Shown here in pieces: positions 34,854 to 44,905 of a stretch of DNA of 64,000 bases. Within the stretch, counting starts at the first letter, position 1; every line of letters starts with the position of its first letter. The notes under the pieces were generated by a model. The model worked only from the letters and a program-made list of their open reading frames with translations. It did no database searches and was not told the origin of the DNA. Source of the stretch: Mesorhizobium sp. 113-3-3 (GTDB taxonomy: Bacteria; Pseudomonadota; Alphaproteobacteria; Rhizobiales; Rhizobiaceae); the NCBI RefSeq assembly GCF_016756495.1, contig NZ_AP023243.1, positions 3,910,501 through 3,974,500 on the forward strand, read 5' to 3'. The position numbers were made by a program, and so were the translations under genes.

Positions 34854-36659
34854 ATGGCTCGTTTCAAGATCGTTTTGCGCGCGAGCGCCTTTCGCAGCGT
34901 TCTTGGTTTCACGCTCACCCATTGGCGGCGCCAGCCCTGGCGGCTTTCGCTGATCATGGGTGGTTTCCTGCTGTCGACACTGGCCGACGTTCTGACGCCG
35001 CTCTATTCAGGCCGGCTGGTCGACGCCGTCGCCAGCAGCGCCGGTGCGGACGCCATTGCCTGGAATGCCGCGATGACGGCGTTCTTCATCCTCATGGCGC
35101 TTGCCCTGACCGGCGTGGTGCTGCGCAACCTGGCGTTCATGGGCATTGTCGAACTGACGCTGAAGATGATGGCCGACATCGCCGCCGATGCCTTCCATCG
35201 CGTCCAACGCTTTTCCACCGACTGGCACGCCAATTCGTTTGCCGGCTCTACCGTGCGCAAGGTGACGCGCGGGATGTGGGCGCTCGACCTGCTCAACGAC
35301 ACCATCCTGATCGCGCTGCTGCCTTCGGTCGTGATGCTCGTCGGCTCGACGCTGCTGCTCGGCTGGTTCTGGCCGCTGATGGGCGTGGTCGTCGCCGCGG
35401 GCTCGGTACTGTTCATCATGGTGACGGCGCTGCTGTCGCTTGGCTATGTCGCGCCGGCGGCAAGGCTCGCCAACACCTGGGACACGCGGCTTGGCGGCTC
35501 GCTCGCCGACGCGGTGAGCTGCAACGCCGTGGTCAAGGGCTTCGGCGCCGAGGAGCGTGAAGAGCGCCGCCTCGCCAGGGTGGTCGCCAAATGGCGGGCG
35601 CGCACGCGGCGCACCTGGGTGCGCGGCACCATCAACGGCACCACGCAAGGGGTGCTGCTGCTGGTTATGCGCGCCGCCGTCATCGGCCTGTCGCTGCTCT
35701 TGTGGTCATGGGGGCAGGCGAGCGCCGGCGATGTCGCCTTCGTGCTCACCTCGTTCTTCGTGCTGCAGGGCTATCTCAGGGATATCGGCACGCATATCCG
35801 CAATTTGCAGCGTTCGATCAACGACATGGAGGAGTTGGTCGATTTCCAGTCCGAACCGCTCGGCATCGAGGACCGGCCCGGCGCCAGGCCGATCCGGATC
35901 ACGCAAGGGGCGATCAGCTTCGACAAGGTCACCTTCCACTACGGCAATCACCGGTCGCCGCTCTATCGCGACTTTTCGGTCGATATCGCGCCGGGTGAAC
36001 GCGTCGGGCTCGTCGGTCACTCCGGCTCGGGCAAGACGACCTTCGTCAAGCTCATCCAGCGGCTCTATGACGTCAATGCGGGCAAGATCCTGATCGACGG
36101 CCAGAACATTTCGCAGGTGGCGCAAGCGTCGCTGCGCGGGCAGATCGCGATCGTCCAGCAAGAGCCGATCCTGTTCCATCGCTCGCTGGCCGAAAACATC
36201 GCCTATGCCAGGCCGAACGCGACGCAGGAGGAGATCGAGCATGCCGCCAGGCTGGCGAGTGCGCACGACTTCATCACCAGCCTGCCGAAGGGTTACGGCA
36301 CGCTGGTCGGCGAGCGCGGCGTCAAACTGTCGGGCGGCGAACGCCAGCGTGTGGCGATCGCGCGCGCCTTCCTGGCCGATGCGCGCATCCTGATCCTGGA
36401 CGAGGCGACATCGAGCCTCGATTCGGAATCGGAAGTGCTGATCCAGCAGGCGATGGAGCGGCTGATGGTCGGCCGCACCACACTGGTCATCGCCCACCGG
36501 CTGTCGACGGTGCGGGCGCTCGACAGACTGCTGGTCTTCGACCGCGGCAACATTGTCGAGGAAGGCTCGCATGACGAACTGATCCGGCTGAAGGGCGGTA
36601 TCTACCGCCGCCTGTTCGAGCGTCAGGCACTCGAACTAACCAAGGGACTGGTCATCTGA
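34854..36659 (+). CDS. ABC exporter, fused membrane and ATPase domains (MsbA-like)
   Basis: A 601-residue half-transporter. Six membrane helices span residues about 30-320; the ATPase domain follows with Walker A VGHSGSGKTTFVKL, signature LSGGERQRVAIARA, Walker B ILILDEATSSLD and the switch histidine IAHRLSTVRAL. The group exports lipids, drugs or peptides; the substrate is not visible. The start is uncertain: ATG 34854 (MARFKIVLRAS) fits the family length, while an in-frame ATG at 34758 adds 32 residues; neither has a strong ribosome site, and both are after the structured leader. Confidence 0.9.
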   Translation: MARFKIVLRASAFRSVLGFTLTHWRRQPWRLSLIMGGFLLSTLADVLTPLYSGRLVDAVASSAGADAIAWNAAMTAFFILMALALTGVVLRNLAFMGIVELTLKMMADIAADAFHRVQRFSTDWHANSFAGSTVRKVTRGMWALDLLNDTILIALLPSVVMLVGSTLLLGWFWPLMGVVVAAGSVLFIMVTALLSLGYVAPAARLANTWDTRLGGSLADAVSCNAVVKGFGAEEREERRLARVVAKWRARTRRTWVRGTINGTTQGVLLLVMRAAVIGLSLLLWSWGQASAGDVAFVLTSFFVLQGYLRDIGTHIRNLQRSINDMEELVDFQSEPLGIEDRPGARPIRITQGAISFDKVTFHYGNHRSPLYRDFSVDIAPGERVGLVGHSGSGKTTFVKLIQRLYDVNAGKILIDGQNISQVAQASLRGQIAIVQQEPILFHRSLAENIAYARPNATQEEIEHAARLASAHDFITSLPKGYGTLVGERGVKLSGGERQRVAIARAFLADARILILDEATSSLDSESEVLIQQAMERLMVGRTTLVIAHRLSTVRALDRLLVFDRGNIVEEGSHDELIRLKGGIYRRLFERQALELTKGLVI

Positions 36660-36664
36660 CCTGA

Positions 36665-36694
36665 GATGGCCTCCAGCTTAGGCCGGAGGCCGTC
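36665..36694 (+). terminator. Hairpin after the ABC exporter
   Basis: GATGGCCTCC (36665-36674) pairs with GGAGGCCGTC (36685-36694) in ten pairs (one G-U) around a 10-base loop, six bases after the stop. There is no T run, so it may be a 3' stabiliser rather than a factor-independent stop. Confidence 0.45.
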
Positions 36695-36890
36695 TCCACC
36701 CGGTGCTATCAGCTGGAGTGACTTGCGCGGCATGCTCCTGGCATCCCGGCAGTTTAGACGTTGTTTATGATGCCCGGGCACAACACGTCTTTTCTACCGC
36801 TGGTTGCCGCATATTTACGCAAAAGCAACCCAGGCGGCGTAAGCCCATATCCTGCGATCAGATTGGTCAGCGCTGGATTTCCGCTTCACG

Positions 36891-38072
36891 ATGCATCTTG
36901 CTTCCGAAGATACCGGTGTGGAAAGGGTGGCTGCGCCGTCGGTGCAGGCGGCGCACCACGGCACGGTTCGGCCACTCGCAGCCGACGATCTCGAGCGCGT
37001 CGCAGCACTCTTCCTGACGAAGTTTCGCCGGCGGCGGCGCCGCCTTCACGATCGCGCCATCGTGGAGGTGGCCGAGTATATGAGGAAGATCTATCTCGAC
37101 CCTGCCGGCCAGCCCGGCGCCAGCAACGCTCTTGTCCAGATCAACCCGCAGGGCGATCTGGGCGGGTTCCTCGGTGTCCTGAAAGCCCGCTACGAGCTCA
37201 ACGGAGCGGTTCTGAATGCGGCGATCATCGGTCCGCTGATGGCCGACACTGGCACCGATCACGGCTCGGCCGGACCGCAATTGCTGCGTGCCGTGCATCA
37301 GGGCGAATTCGATCTGCACCTGACCGATTCGGCCAACCGGGTATCCCTGGCCTTCGCACGCCCGATGAAATACCAGCTCCTGCCGGTGCATTGTCTGGGA
37401 TGGACCCGCATTTTCCGCCCGGCCGCGGTGGCTTCCGCCGCGATGCGCGCCAGATGGCCGGGCCTGCCTCGTTTCGCACTCGATCCTTGCGCCAGGGCAT
37501 TCGACGCCTTTGCGAGAAAAAGGTTCGAGCCGCCCGTCGAGCATTCCTCGTCACACCGGATCCATCGCCAACCGATGGATGCCGCGCAGTTTGCGGAGCG
37601 GCTGCCGACCCTCCTGTCCGATTACGCCCTTCGGCCGCGCTGGCAGGATGGTGAACTGCCACGGCTGCTCGCGCTGGCGGCCGAGAAGCGGGCCGACGGC
37701 CCTCTTCATTTCGGCGGGACTTTCGACGAAGCTGGTAAAATGCTCGGTTGCTACGCTTTCTACGGTCAAGCCGGCGGCATCGCCAACCTGCTGCAGATCC
37801 AGTCTTCCGGACCTCACTGGGGTGCGACGCTGGATGGCTTGATCGCGGACGCGTGGACTATGGGCTGCGCAGGCATCATCGGGCAGACGCAAAGCAGGTT
37901 CATGCCGCAGCTCTTCAGTTACAAGAATGTTTTCTTCCGCTATGCCGGGGGAACGATGGTGCGCTCGCGCATCCCAGAGGTCGCGCAAGCGGTCCGTTCC
38001 GGCGACATCTTCATCGGTGGATTGGTGGGCGACCGCTGGACCCGCCTCAGCTCCGACGATTTCGGCCGCTGA
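36891..38072 (+). CDS. GNAT-like N-acetyltransferase, two-part protein
   Basis: A 393-residue protein of uncertain role. The N-terminal part reads like a GNAT start (TVRPLAADDLERVAALF) with the LLRAVHQGEFDLHLTDSAN block where a GNAT core has its CoA loop. The second half (from about residue 240) repeats the theme with a FDEAGKMLGCYAFYGQAGG strand pair and an IIGQTQSRFMPQLF end. It may be two degenerate GNAT domains in tandem. ATG 36891 (MHLASEDTG) has no strong ribosome site, so the start is tentative. The neighbours do not suggest a pathway. Confidence 0.65.
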   Translation: MHLASEDTGVERVAAPSVQAAHHGTVRPLAADDLERVAALFLTKFRRRRRRLHDRAIVEVAEYMRKIYLDPAGQPGASNALVQINPQGDLGGFLGVLKARYELNGAVLNAAIIGPLMADTGTDHGSAGPQLLRAVHQGEFDLHLTDSANRVSLAFARPMKYQLLPVHCLGWTRIFRPAAVASAAMRARWPGLPRFALDPCARAFDAFARKRFEPPVEHSSSHRIHRQPMDAAQFAERLPTLLSDYALRPRWQDGELPRLLALAAEKRADGPLHFGGTFDEAGKMLGCYAFYGQAGGIANLLQIQSSGPHWGATLDGLIADAWTMGCAGIIGQTQSRFMPQLFSYKNVFFRYAGGTMVRSRIPEVAQAVRSGDIFIGGLVGDRWTRLSSDDFGR

Positions 38073-38219
38073 TGGCTTTCAACCAGCTGTTCTGAACGGA
38101 CAAGGACCATACGCCTCGCATGGCCTTAGTCTTTTCATCGCGCGCATCATGTTCTATGTGTGCCGGCCAGTGCGGGGGCGCATCTTGTCAATCACAAAGG
38201 CATCCGGTACGCCCCGCTC

Positions 38220-39593
38220 ATGACAGTTACCGTTCGTTTCGCCCCGTCACCGACCGGCCGCATCCATATCGGCAATGCGCGCACCGCTCTGTTCAACTGG
38301 CTGTTTGCGCTCAACAACAAGGGCCGCTTCATCCAGCGCTTCGACGATACCGACATCGGCCGCTCGAAGCAGGAATTCGCCGACGCCATCCTCTACGACC
38401 TGCATTGGCTGGGCATTTTCCCGGATGCCACCGAATATCAGTCGCGGCGCTTCGAGGTCTATGACGCCGCGGTCGAGCGGCTGAAGTCGGCGGGCGTTCT
38501 CTACGCCTGCTACGAAACGCCGGAGGAACTCGATCTGCGACGCAAGGTGCGGCGCACGCGCGGCCTGCCGCCGGTCTATGGCCGCGAGGCCCTGGCACTG
38601 ACCCATGAGCAGGTGGCCGAATACCAGGCCGATGGCCGCCGGCCGCACTGGCGCTTCCTGCTGCCCAATTTCACTGGGGATCCGCTGCAGCCGGAGCGCA
38701 CCGAGGTCCACTGGAGCGATCTGGTGCGCGGCGAGGAGACGGTCGATCTCGCGTCGCTCTCGGATCCAGTGCTGGTGCGCGAGGACGGCACCTATCTCTA
38801 TACGCTGCCATCCGTCGTGGACGACATCGAGATGGGCGTCAGCCATGTCATCCGCGGCGACGACCATGTCACCAACACCGGCGTGCAGATCGCGCTGTTC
38901 AAGGCGCTGGGCGCCGAGCCGCCTGTCTTCGGCCACCACAATCTCCTGACCACCGTTTCGGGCGAGGGGCTGTCGAAGCGCACCGGCGCACTCTCCATCG
39001 AAAGCCTGCGCGAGGATGGTATCGAGCCGATGGCCGTCGCGTCGCTCGCCGTCCTGGTCGGCACCTCGGAGAATGTCGCGGCCGCGCATGACCTCGCCGA
39101 ACTCGCCGGCCATTTCGACCCGGCAGCGACCTCGAAATCATCGGCCAAGTTCGACCCGGACGAACTGTTCGTGCTCAACCGCGTGCTGATGCACCATATG
39201 CCGTTCGACGAGGCGCGCGACAGGCTGATGGTGCTGGGCATCTCGGGCGAACAGGCCGAGCCGTTCTGGCTGGCGGTGCGCGGCAATCTCGACCGGCTTG
39301 CCGACGCGGTGGGCTGGTGGCGCATCCTGCGCGAGGGGCCGCAGGACAGGCCGGAGTTCTCCGAGGATGACCGTGACTTCCTCGGACAGGCCTTCGAAGT
39401 CCTGCCCGAAGAGCCCTGGAACGGCACGGTCTGGAAGGAATGGACCGGCAAGATCAGGGAAGCGACAGGGCGCAAGGGCAAGGGGCTGTTCATGCCGCTG
39501 AGGCTTGCCCTTACCGGACTGCCTTCGGGGCCGGAGCTTGCAGATCTATTGCCGCTGATGGGTCGGGAAGGAACGTTGGCCCGACGACCCTGA
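38220..39593 (+). CDS. gltX: Glutamyl-tRNA synthetase
   Basis: A 457-residue class I synthetase. The HIGH motif reads HIGN ([15 protein letters not shown], residues about 16-30) and the KMSKS loop reads [13 protein letters not shown] near residue 253. Length and the C-terminal anticodon-binding helix domain fit a bacterial GluRS. Alphaproteobacteria often have two gltX genes, one of them specialised; which one this is cannot be told here. ATG 38220 gives [14 protein letters not shown]. Its last 83 bases overlap the DUF2865 gene on the other strand. Confidence 0.94.
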   Translation: MTVTVRFAPSPTGRIHIGNARTALFNWLFALNNKGRFIQRFDDTDIGRSKQEFADAILYDLHWLGIFPDATEYQSRRFEVYDAAVERLKSAGVLYACYETPEELDLRRKVRRTRGLPPVYGREALALTHEQVAEYQADGRRPHWRFLLPNFTGDPLQPERTEVHWSDLVRGEETVDLASLSDPVLVREDGTYLYTLPSVVDDIEMGVSHVIRGDDHVTNTGVQIALFKALGAEPPVFGHHNLLTTVSGEGLSKRTGALSIESLREDGIEPMAVASLAVLVGTSENVAAAHDLAELAGHFDPAATSKSSAKFDPDELFVLNRVLMHHMPFDEARDRLMVLGISGEQAEPFWLAVRGNLDRLADAVGWWRILREGPQDRPEFSEDDRDFLGQAFEVLPEEPWNGTVWKEWTGKIREATGRKGKGLFMPLRLALTGLPSGPELADLLPLMGREGTLARRP

Positions 39594-40734
39594 CTTTGCG
39601 CTGCTCCGGCGGCAGTGCGGATACGGGCGACGTCACCGGCTTGGCGGAAAGCCGCTTGACGGCCTCGCGGTCGAGCCCGCCGTCCCTGTTGGCCAGGGTT
39701 TCCGGGTCGGCGCCCGGATCGGGCTTGGAGGCCGGCATTGGAACGACCGGTGCCGCGTCCGTCTCCGGCTGCGACTGCTGCGGAGGGGGCGGGTTGCCGC
39801 CAATGATCTGGAAGTTCTGCGCGGCATTGCAGCCACAGGCCGGCGGCCGCGACATGTTGGACTGCTTGTAGAGATAGGCGGTCGGCAGTTCGCTGTAGGG
39901 CCTGCCGGTGACCGATGACGTCATCGAGGCCGAATCGTCGTCCATGCCGCGCGAATAGAAGACCTGCATTTCGGTGCCGGGGCAGCTCGATTCGCAATTC
40001 TTCTGGTCACGCTCGAAATCGCCGGCCGTGGCGGCATTCGACATCGGGAAGAAATAGCCGTCGCAGGTGCGCACGCAGGTGGTGTGGAACTCGCCGCCCG
40101 TGCCCGCAAAGTCCGGAATGCCGGGCAGGTTCAGGACGCGGCTGACATTGCGTTCCTCGCCGGTATCGTCCGGCTGGTCAAGCGTGTCGCTCGGCTGGCC
40201 GCCTCCACCGAAAAGCTGGTCGAACAGGTTGGCGTTGCCGTCTTCTTCTCCACGGTCGGCTTCCTGCAGCGGCGCGCGGCGCGGCGCAACCGCGTCGTCC
40301 CGGCAGCCATTGGCGTCGAGCGCGGCCTGGATGCGGCCGCGGTCGCGACGCGAGCCGCCGCCGCCGCCGCCGGCGAGTTGGGCGCGCTTGGCCTGGAGAT
40401 TGTCGAGATTGGCGCTCATGCGGTCGATGGTGGCGTTGAGCCCGGCGCATCGATTGATGTTGCGGGAAAACAGCGAAAACCCGCAACCGGCATTGTCCGC
40501 TTGGCTGCGGGCCTTGGAGATCTGTTCGCGCTGCCGGTCGATCGCGGCATCGTATTTGCGGATCATGGCCGGACCACCGCCGCCCCCACGCGACGCCGCG
40601 GCGAGATCGGCCTCCAACTGACGGCAGACCCGCGAGGCGGCCTGCGGCTCGGTGATGGTGGCGCCGGACAGCAGCAGGCCAAGCAGCATGGCAGCATGCG
40701 CCCGCTTCAACCCTCCGCTTGTCATCCGCCTCAA
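39511..40734 (-). CDS. DUF2865 exported protein
   Basis: A 407-residue secreted or periplasmic protein of a Rhizobiales-restricted family. It has a signal peptide ([20 protein letters not shown]), a helical segment with cysteines ([33 protein letters not shown]), glycine-rich linkers (six Gly in a row), and a conserved central domain [19 protein letters not shown] with many Cys, then a proline-rich tail. The function is unknown; the conserved cysteines suggest disulphides. Overlaps gltX tail to tail. The Met at residue 4 is an alternative start. Confidence 0.85.
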   Translation of the reverse strand: MRRMTSGGLKRAHAAMLLGLLLSGATITEPQAASRVCRQLEADLAAASRGGGGGPAMIRKYDAAIDRQREQISKARSQADNAGCGFSLFSRNINRCAGLNATIDRMSANLDNLQAKRAQLAGGGGGGSRRDRGRIQAALDANGCRDDAVAPRRAPLQEADRGEEDGNANLFDQLFGGGGQPSDTLDQPDDTGEERNVSRVLNLPGIPDFAGTGGEFHTTCVRTCDGYFFPMSNAATAGDFERDQKNCESSCPGTEMQVFYSRGMDDDSASMTSSVTGRPYSELPTAYLYKQSNMSRPPACGCNAAQNFQIIGGNPPPPQQSQPETDAAPVVPMPASKPDPGADPETLANRDGGLDREAVKRLSAKPVTSPVSALPPEQRKVRVVGPTFLPDPSAAIDLQAPAPKAVR

Positions 40735-40880
40735 TCCCGCTGGCCTGTGTCCGCCAAGCTACCCCGTTGCCGGTTAATCGTCTATTTCGGATGCGATCCG
40801 GCGGCTGGCCGAAAGCCCTTTGGTCGCGGCAGCGAGCACCTTCAATCGGCCGAAGAGCGACGGGACCGCTCCACCGACTG

Positions 40881-41561
40881 TCAGAACTTGTAATTCATGC
40901 CGATCTTGACCGCGTTGAACGTGTTGTCGAACGTGGTGTTGGAGTTCGGGGCATAGTCGATGGTCTGGTCTCGCAGATCGACATATTGATATTCGAACTT
41001 TGCCGACCAATGGTCCGTGATCGCTTGCTCCAGTCCGCCGCCAATGGTCCAGCCGACCTTGGCGTTCTTCTCGGAAAAGCTGTTCAAGGGGCCGCCGAGA
41101 TATTGGTTTTCGACGCTTCCGAACGCCAGGCCGCCGGTGCCGTAGATCAGGGTGCGATCGAACGCATAGCCCGCCCTGGCGCGAAGCGTTCCAAACCAGT
41201 CCACCTTGGTGTCGTAGACATCGCCTCCGCCGACATTGATTTCGTCGGAGTGCCCCTTGATGTCGGCCCCGGAAAAATCGGCCTCGACGCCCACAACAGC
41301 GGAGTTGACCTGGTAGTTGTAGCCGATCTGCACGCCACCCAGGAAACCATCGGTATCGTAGTTCTGCGAGCCTCGGATCGTTGGGGTGTTCGGCAAATTG
41401 TAAGTTGCGTCGGTCCTGCCAAAACCATAGCCAATCTGCCCGCCGACATAGACGCCGGACCAGTCATGGACGGTTGCGGGCTCGGCACTGATGGCGTCCG
41501 CAGCCAGAGCTTGTCCGCCGATCAGCGACAGCAATGCGGATGCGAGCAGCAGGCCCTTCAT
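40881..41561 (-). CDS. Outer-membrane beta-barrel protein, Omp25/Omp31 type
   Basis: A 226-residue barrel protein. The signal peptide is MKGLLLASALLSLIGGQALA. The mature start WSGVYVGGQIGYGFG and the spaced strands (LGGVQIGYNYQ, GTLRARAGYAFDRTLIYGTGG) and the final AVKIGMNYKF, with C-terminal phenylalanine for BAM recognition, are the standard eight-strand pattern. Such proteins are abundant surface antigens in Brucella and common in rhizobia. GAGGAC precedes the ATG. It is separately transcribed from DUF2865 (146-base gap). Confidence 0.92.
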   Translation of the reverse strand: MKGLLLASALLSLIGGQALAADAISAEPATVHDWSGVYVGGQIGYGFGRTDATYNLPNTPTIRGSQNYDTDGFLGGVQIGYNYQVNSAVVGVEADFSGADIKGHSDEINVGGGDVYDTKVDWFGTLRARAGYAFDRTLIYGTGGLAFGSVENQYLGGPLNSFSEKNAKVGWTIGGGLEQAITDHWSAKFEYQYVDLRDQTIDYAPNSNTTFDNTFNAVKIGMNYKF

Positions 41562-41740
41562 GACGTCCTCGCCGTCAAATCAGATACGCAACCATATCAG
41601 GTCGGCTTTCCCCGCGAAATCCGCTTCCGGCCAAGGCCGAATTTACGCAATCGCAAGTTGCTGGACGGCAACACCCCGGTTTGCAAGGGGTTGTTGCCGT
41701 CAGATGAGGGCGCTGCTTCCTGCAAGACCAAGCCGACCCT

Positions 41741-41758
41741 GCTGAAGCCGGCTTCAGC
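41741..41758. repeat. 18-base perfect palindrome at the end of the malic enzyme gene
   Basis: GCTGAAGCCGGCTTCAGC, directly next to the stop codon of the malic enzyme (41759). No T run follows on the minus strand, so it may be an mRNA 3' end structure rather than a terminator. Confidence 0.5.
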
Positions 41759-44083
41759 CTAGTCCAGATTGGGGATGGCCTGCGCCTTGTGCGCGGCCTC
41801 GACCACGGCGAGCGCCGTCATGTTGACGACGCCGCGCGACGTCACCGAGGGCGTGAGGATGTGCGCCGGCTTGTCGGTGCCGAGCAGGATCGGCCCGACA
41901 TGCAGCGCATCCATCATGGCGCGCAGCGCTGTGAGCGTGATGTTGGCCGAATCGAGATTCGGGAACACCAGTAGATTGGCTTCGCCCTTCAGCCGCGAAT
42001 GCGGATAGACGCGCTGGCGCAGATGCTCCGACAAAGCGGAATCGGCATGCATTTCGCCGTCGCACTGCAGCTCCGGCGCGATGCGCGCCAGGATCGCCGC
42101 CGCCTGCCGCATTTTCAGCGCGCTTGGCGAATCGCGCGAGCCGAAATCCGAATGCGAAAGCAACGCCGCCTTCGGCTCGATGCCGAAGCGCTGGATTTCC
42201 TCGGCCGCCAGCACGGTCATCTCGGCGATCTCCTCGGCCGTCGGGTCGACGGAGACGTGCGTGTCGGTGAGGAAGATGATGCCGCGCTGCGAAATCAGCA
42301 TGGACAGCGTCGACAGGTCATGGTCCTTGATGCCAGCGCGTGGGCCAATGATAAGGGTGACGTTGCGCAGGTGCCGTTCGAAGCGTCCTTCGAGGCCGCA
42401 GACCATGGCGTCGGCGTCGCCGCGCTTCAGCGCCAGTGCCGCGATCACCGTGTTGTCGGTGCGCACCATGGTGCGCGCGGCCTCCGTGGTGACGCCGCGC
42501 CGGCCGGCAAGCTCGATCAGCAGGTCGACATAATGGCGGTAGCGCGGATCATCCTCAGGGTTGATCAGGCCGAAATCGACACCCGGTTTGATGCGCAGGC
42601 CGTAGCGTTTCAGCCTGACTTCGATGACGTGCGGACGGCCGATCAGGATCGGCTCGGCGATGCCTTCCTCGAGCACCACCTGTGCGGCGCGCAGCACGCG
42701 CTCATCCTCGCCGTCGGCATAGATGACGCGCTTGGCGCTCGATGCCTTGGCGGATGAGAAGACCGGCTTCATCACCAGGCCGGAGCGGAAGACGAAACGG
42801 TTGAGCTTGTCGATATAGGCGGCGAAGTCGGTGATCGGCCGCGTCGCCACACCGGTGTCGCAGGCCGCCTTGGCGACGGCCGGCGCGATGCGCAGGATCA
42901 GCCTGGGATCGAAGGGCGAGGGGATCAGGAATTCGGGCCCGAAGATCGGTGTCTCGCCCGAATAGGCGCGCGCCGCGACGTCCGAAGGCTCTTCGCGGGC
43001 AAGGGCGGCGATGGCCCGCACGGCGGCCATCTTCATCTCTTCATTGATGGCGCTGGCGCCGCAATCAAGGGCGCCGCGGAAGATGTAGGGGAAGCACAGG
43101 ACGTTGTTGACCTGATTGGGAAAATCGGAGCGGCCAGTGCAGATCATGGCATCGGGACGCGCCGCGCGCGCCTCTTCCGGCATGATCTCCGGATTGGGGT
43201 TGGCCAGCGCCAGGATCAGCGGCTTTGGCGCCATGTGCTGCAGAAGTTCCGGCTTCAGCACGCCCGCGGCCGAAAGGCCAAGGAAGACATCGGCGCCCGG
43301 AATGACATCGGCCAGCGTGCGTGCCTCGGTGTCCTTCACATAGGGGTCTTTCCAGCGGTCCATCTCTTCGGTGCGGCCCTTGTAGGCGACGCCAAAACGA
43401 TCGGTGACCCAGATGTTTTCGATACGCACGCCAAGCGAGACCAGAAGGTTCAGGCAGGCAAGGGCGGCAGCACCGGCGCCGGAGGTGACGACCTTGATGT
43501 CCGAGATCGTCTTGCCGGCGAATTCCAGCCCGTTGAGCACGGCGGCGGCAACGATGATCGCGGTGCCGTGCTGGTCGTCGTGGAACACTGGTATGCTCAT
43601 GCGAGCCTTCAGCCGTTCCTCGACCTCAAAACACTCCGGCGCCTTGATGTCCTCGAGGTTGATGCCACCGAAAGTCGGTTCCAGCGCGGCGACGGTCTCC
43701 ACCATGCGCTCGATCTCGGGCGCGTCGATCTCGATGTCAAAGACATCGATGCCGGCAAACTTCTTGAACAGGACCGCCTTGCCTTCCATGACCGGCTTGG
43801 AGGCCAGCGGGCCGATATTGCCAAGGCCGAGCACGGCCGAACCGTTGGAGACGACACCGACGAGGTTGGCGCGCGCGGTGTAATCGGCTGCGGTGGCGGG
43901 ATTGTCGCGGATCTCCAGGCAAGGCGCCGCCACGCCAGGCGAATAGGCAAGCGCAAGGTCGCGCTGGTTGCCGAGCGGCTTGGTTGCCTGGATTTCGAGC
44001 TTTCCCGGCGTCGGGTGCTTGTGGAAGTAAAGGGCGGCTTCGTCGAGGTCCGAACGTGCCGTTTTCTTGTTCTCGCCTTCCAT
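41759..44083 (-). CDS. Malic enzyme with phosphotransacetylase-like C-terminal domain
   Basis: A 774-residue enzyme that decarboxylates malate to pyruvate. The N-terminal malic domain has [31 protein letters not shown] and the NAD(P) fold around [14 protein letters not shown]. From about residue 440 the sequence is a phosphotransacetylase-like domain ([20 protein letters not shown], and [15 protein letters not shown]). This fusion is the rhizobial DME/TME type, where the PTA part has a structural or regulatory role and no acetyl transfer. DME (NAD, needed for N2 fixation) or TME (NADP) cannot be decided by eye. Confidence 0.93.
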   Translation of the reverse strand: MEGENKKTARSDLDEAALYFHKHPTPGKLEIQATKPLGNQRDLALAYSPGVAAPCLEIRDNPATAADYTARANLVGVVSNGSAVLGLGNIGPLASKPVMEGKAVLFKKFAGIDVFDIEIDAPEIERMVETVAALEPTFGGINLEDIKAPECFEVEERLKARMSIPVFHDDQHGTAIIVAAAVLNGLEFAGKTISDIKVVTSGAGAAALACLNLLVSLGVRIENIWVTDRFGVAYKGRTEEMDRWKDPYVKDTEARTLADVIPGADVFLGLSAAGVLKPELLQHMAPKPLILALANPNPEIMPEEARAARPDAMICTGRSDFPNQVNNVLCFPYIFRGALDCGASAINEEMKMAAVRAIAALAREEPSDVAARAYSGETPIFGPEFLIPSPFDPRLILRIAPAVAKAACDTGVATRPITDFAAYIDKLNRFVFRSGLVMKPVFSSAKASSAKRVIYADGEDERVLRAAQVVLEEGIAEPILIGRPHVIEVRLKRYGLRIKPGVDFGLINPEDDPRYRHYVDLLIELAGRRGVTTEAARTMVRTDNTVIAALALKRGDADAMVCGLEGRFERHLRNVTLIIGPRAGIKDHDLSTLSMLISQRGIIFLTDTHVSVDPTAEEIAEMTVLAAEEIQRFGIEPKAALLSHSDFGSRDSPSALKMRQAAAILARIAPELQCDGEMHADSALSEHLRQRVYPHSRLKGEANLLVFPNLDSANITLTALRAMMDALHVGPILLGTDKPAHILTPSVTSRGVVNMTALAVVEAAHKAQAIPNLD

Positions 44084-44335
44084 GCGGCCGCTCCCTCGAA
44101 ACCTGTGTCGGGAGTCCTTTTAGCATGGGGCCGAGATTTTTCGCGACGCTAATTGACGCGCCGGCAGCTTTAAGTGTCGAGGTATCGGAAAGAGTTTTAT
44201 ATCAAATGCTTATGCGGGTTTCATGCAAGAATAATTCCGCCCTGGGGGCTTGATTGAACTCTTGAAAAGGCTGGATTTTACGGCAGCCCGCCATAAGCGG
44301 CGGTGATGAGGCAACAGGCTTTGTAAGCGTGCTTA

Positions 44336-44845
44336 TTACCTATGGATCGTGACGTTGAAGCCTTCTTCAGGCGCCGGTGCCACAAAGTGGCTGGTGATAA
44401 GATCAAACTCCGCGTCGGTCGCCGCGAACTCATGGCTCCCGCTTGCATTTCGCGCCCGAAGACGCGCCTTGCAGACCGCATCGGGCACATCAAAATAATG
44501 GAGCTGATGGGCGGCGCCCGCCGCATCGAATATCGTTCGCATCCACATTCGATTTGCCGTGGTGTTCGCTGGGAAGTCGAGGACGACCGAGACGCCTGAT
44601 TTCAGCAAATCCACCAGATGCGGTCCCATCGCGTTTCTCAGGTGAGCAGAACGGCGGACGTAATCGGCAACCGACACAATCTCTCCTGGATAGAGCCGGG
44701 AAAGCCAATGATCTTCGCTGATAATGACGGTGTCGGGCTGGGCGCCAAGTCGGGCCGCAAGCGTCGACTTGCCGGAAGCAATCTTGCCGCAAAGGAGATG
44801 CAGTGTCGGTTGGCTCAATGACATCTGAATAGGTTCGTGTTGCAT
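44336..44845 (-). CDS. P-loop kinase-like protein (AAA_33 / zeta-like)
   Basis: A 169-residue P-loop protein. Walker A is LLCGKIASGKSTLAAR (near residue 16), followed by IISEDHWLSRLYPGE, where the SED aspartate/glutamate pair resembles the catalytic region of polynucleotide or zeta-type kinases, and by VVLDFPANTTANR. No domain beyond the core. It may phosphorylate a small molecule or nucleotide. The start may be residue 1 or Met8 (MSLSQPTLHLLCG). It lies 60 bases after the SDR gene on the same strand. Confidence 0.8.
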   Translation of the reverse strand: MQHEPIQMSLSQPTLHLLCGKIASGKSTLAARLGAQPDTVIISEDHWLSRLYPGEIVSVADYVRRSAHLRNAMGPHLVDLLKSGVSVVLDFPANTTANRMWMRTIFDAAGAAHQLHYFDVPDAVCKARLRARNASGSHEFAATDAEFDLITSHFVAPAPEEGFNVTIHR

Positions 44846-44905
44846 CCTCGTGGTCGGAAAGCCAGAAGCGGGACACTGCCGACGGCTGCGTCCCGCTGCG
44901 CGTGA

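Noticed and set aside
36761..37654. A 297-codon frame that overlaps the start of the two-part GNAT gene
   Set aside because: Out of frame with the protein that shows GNAT features; composition is of shadow type (many R, P, G).
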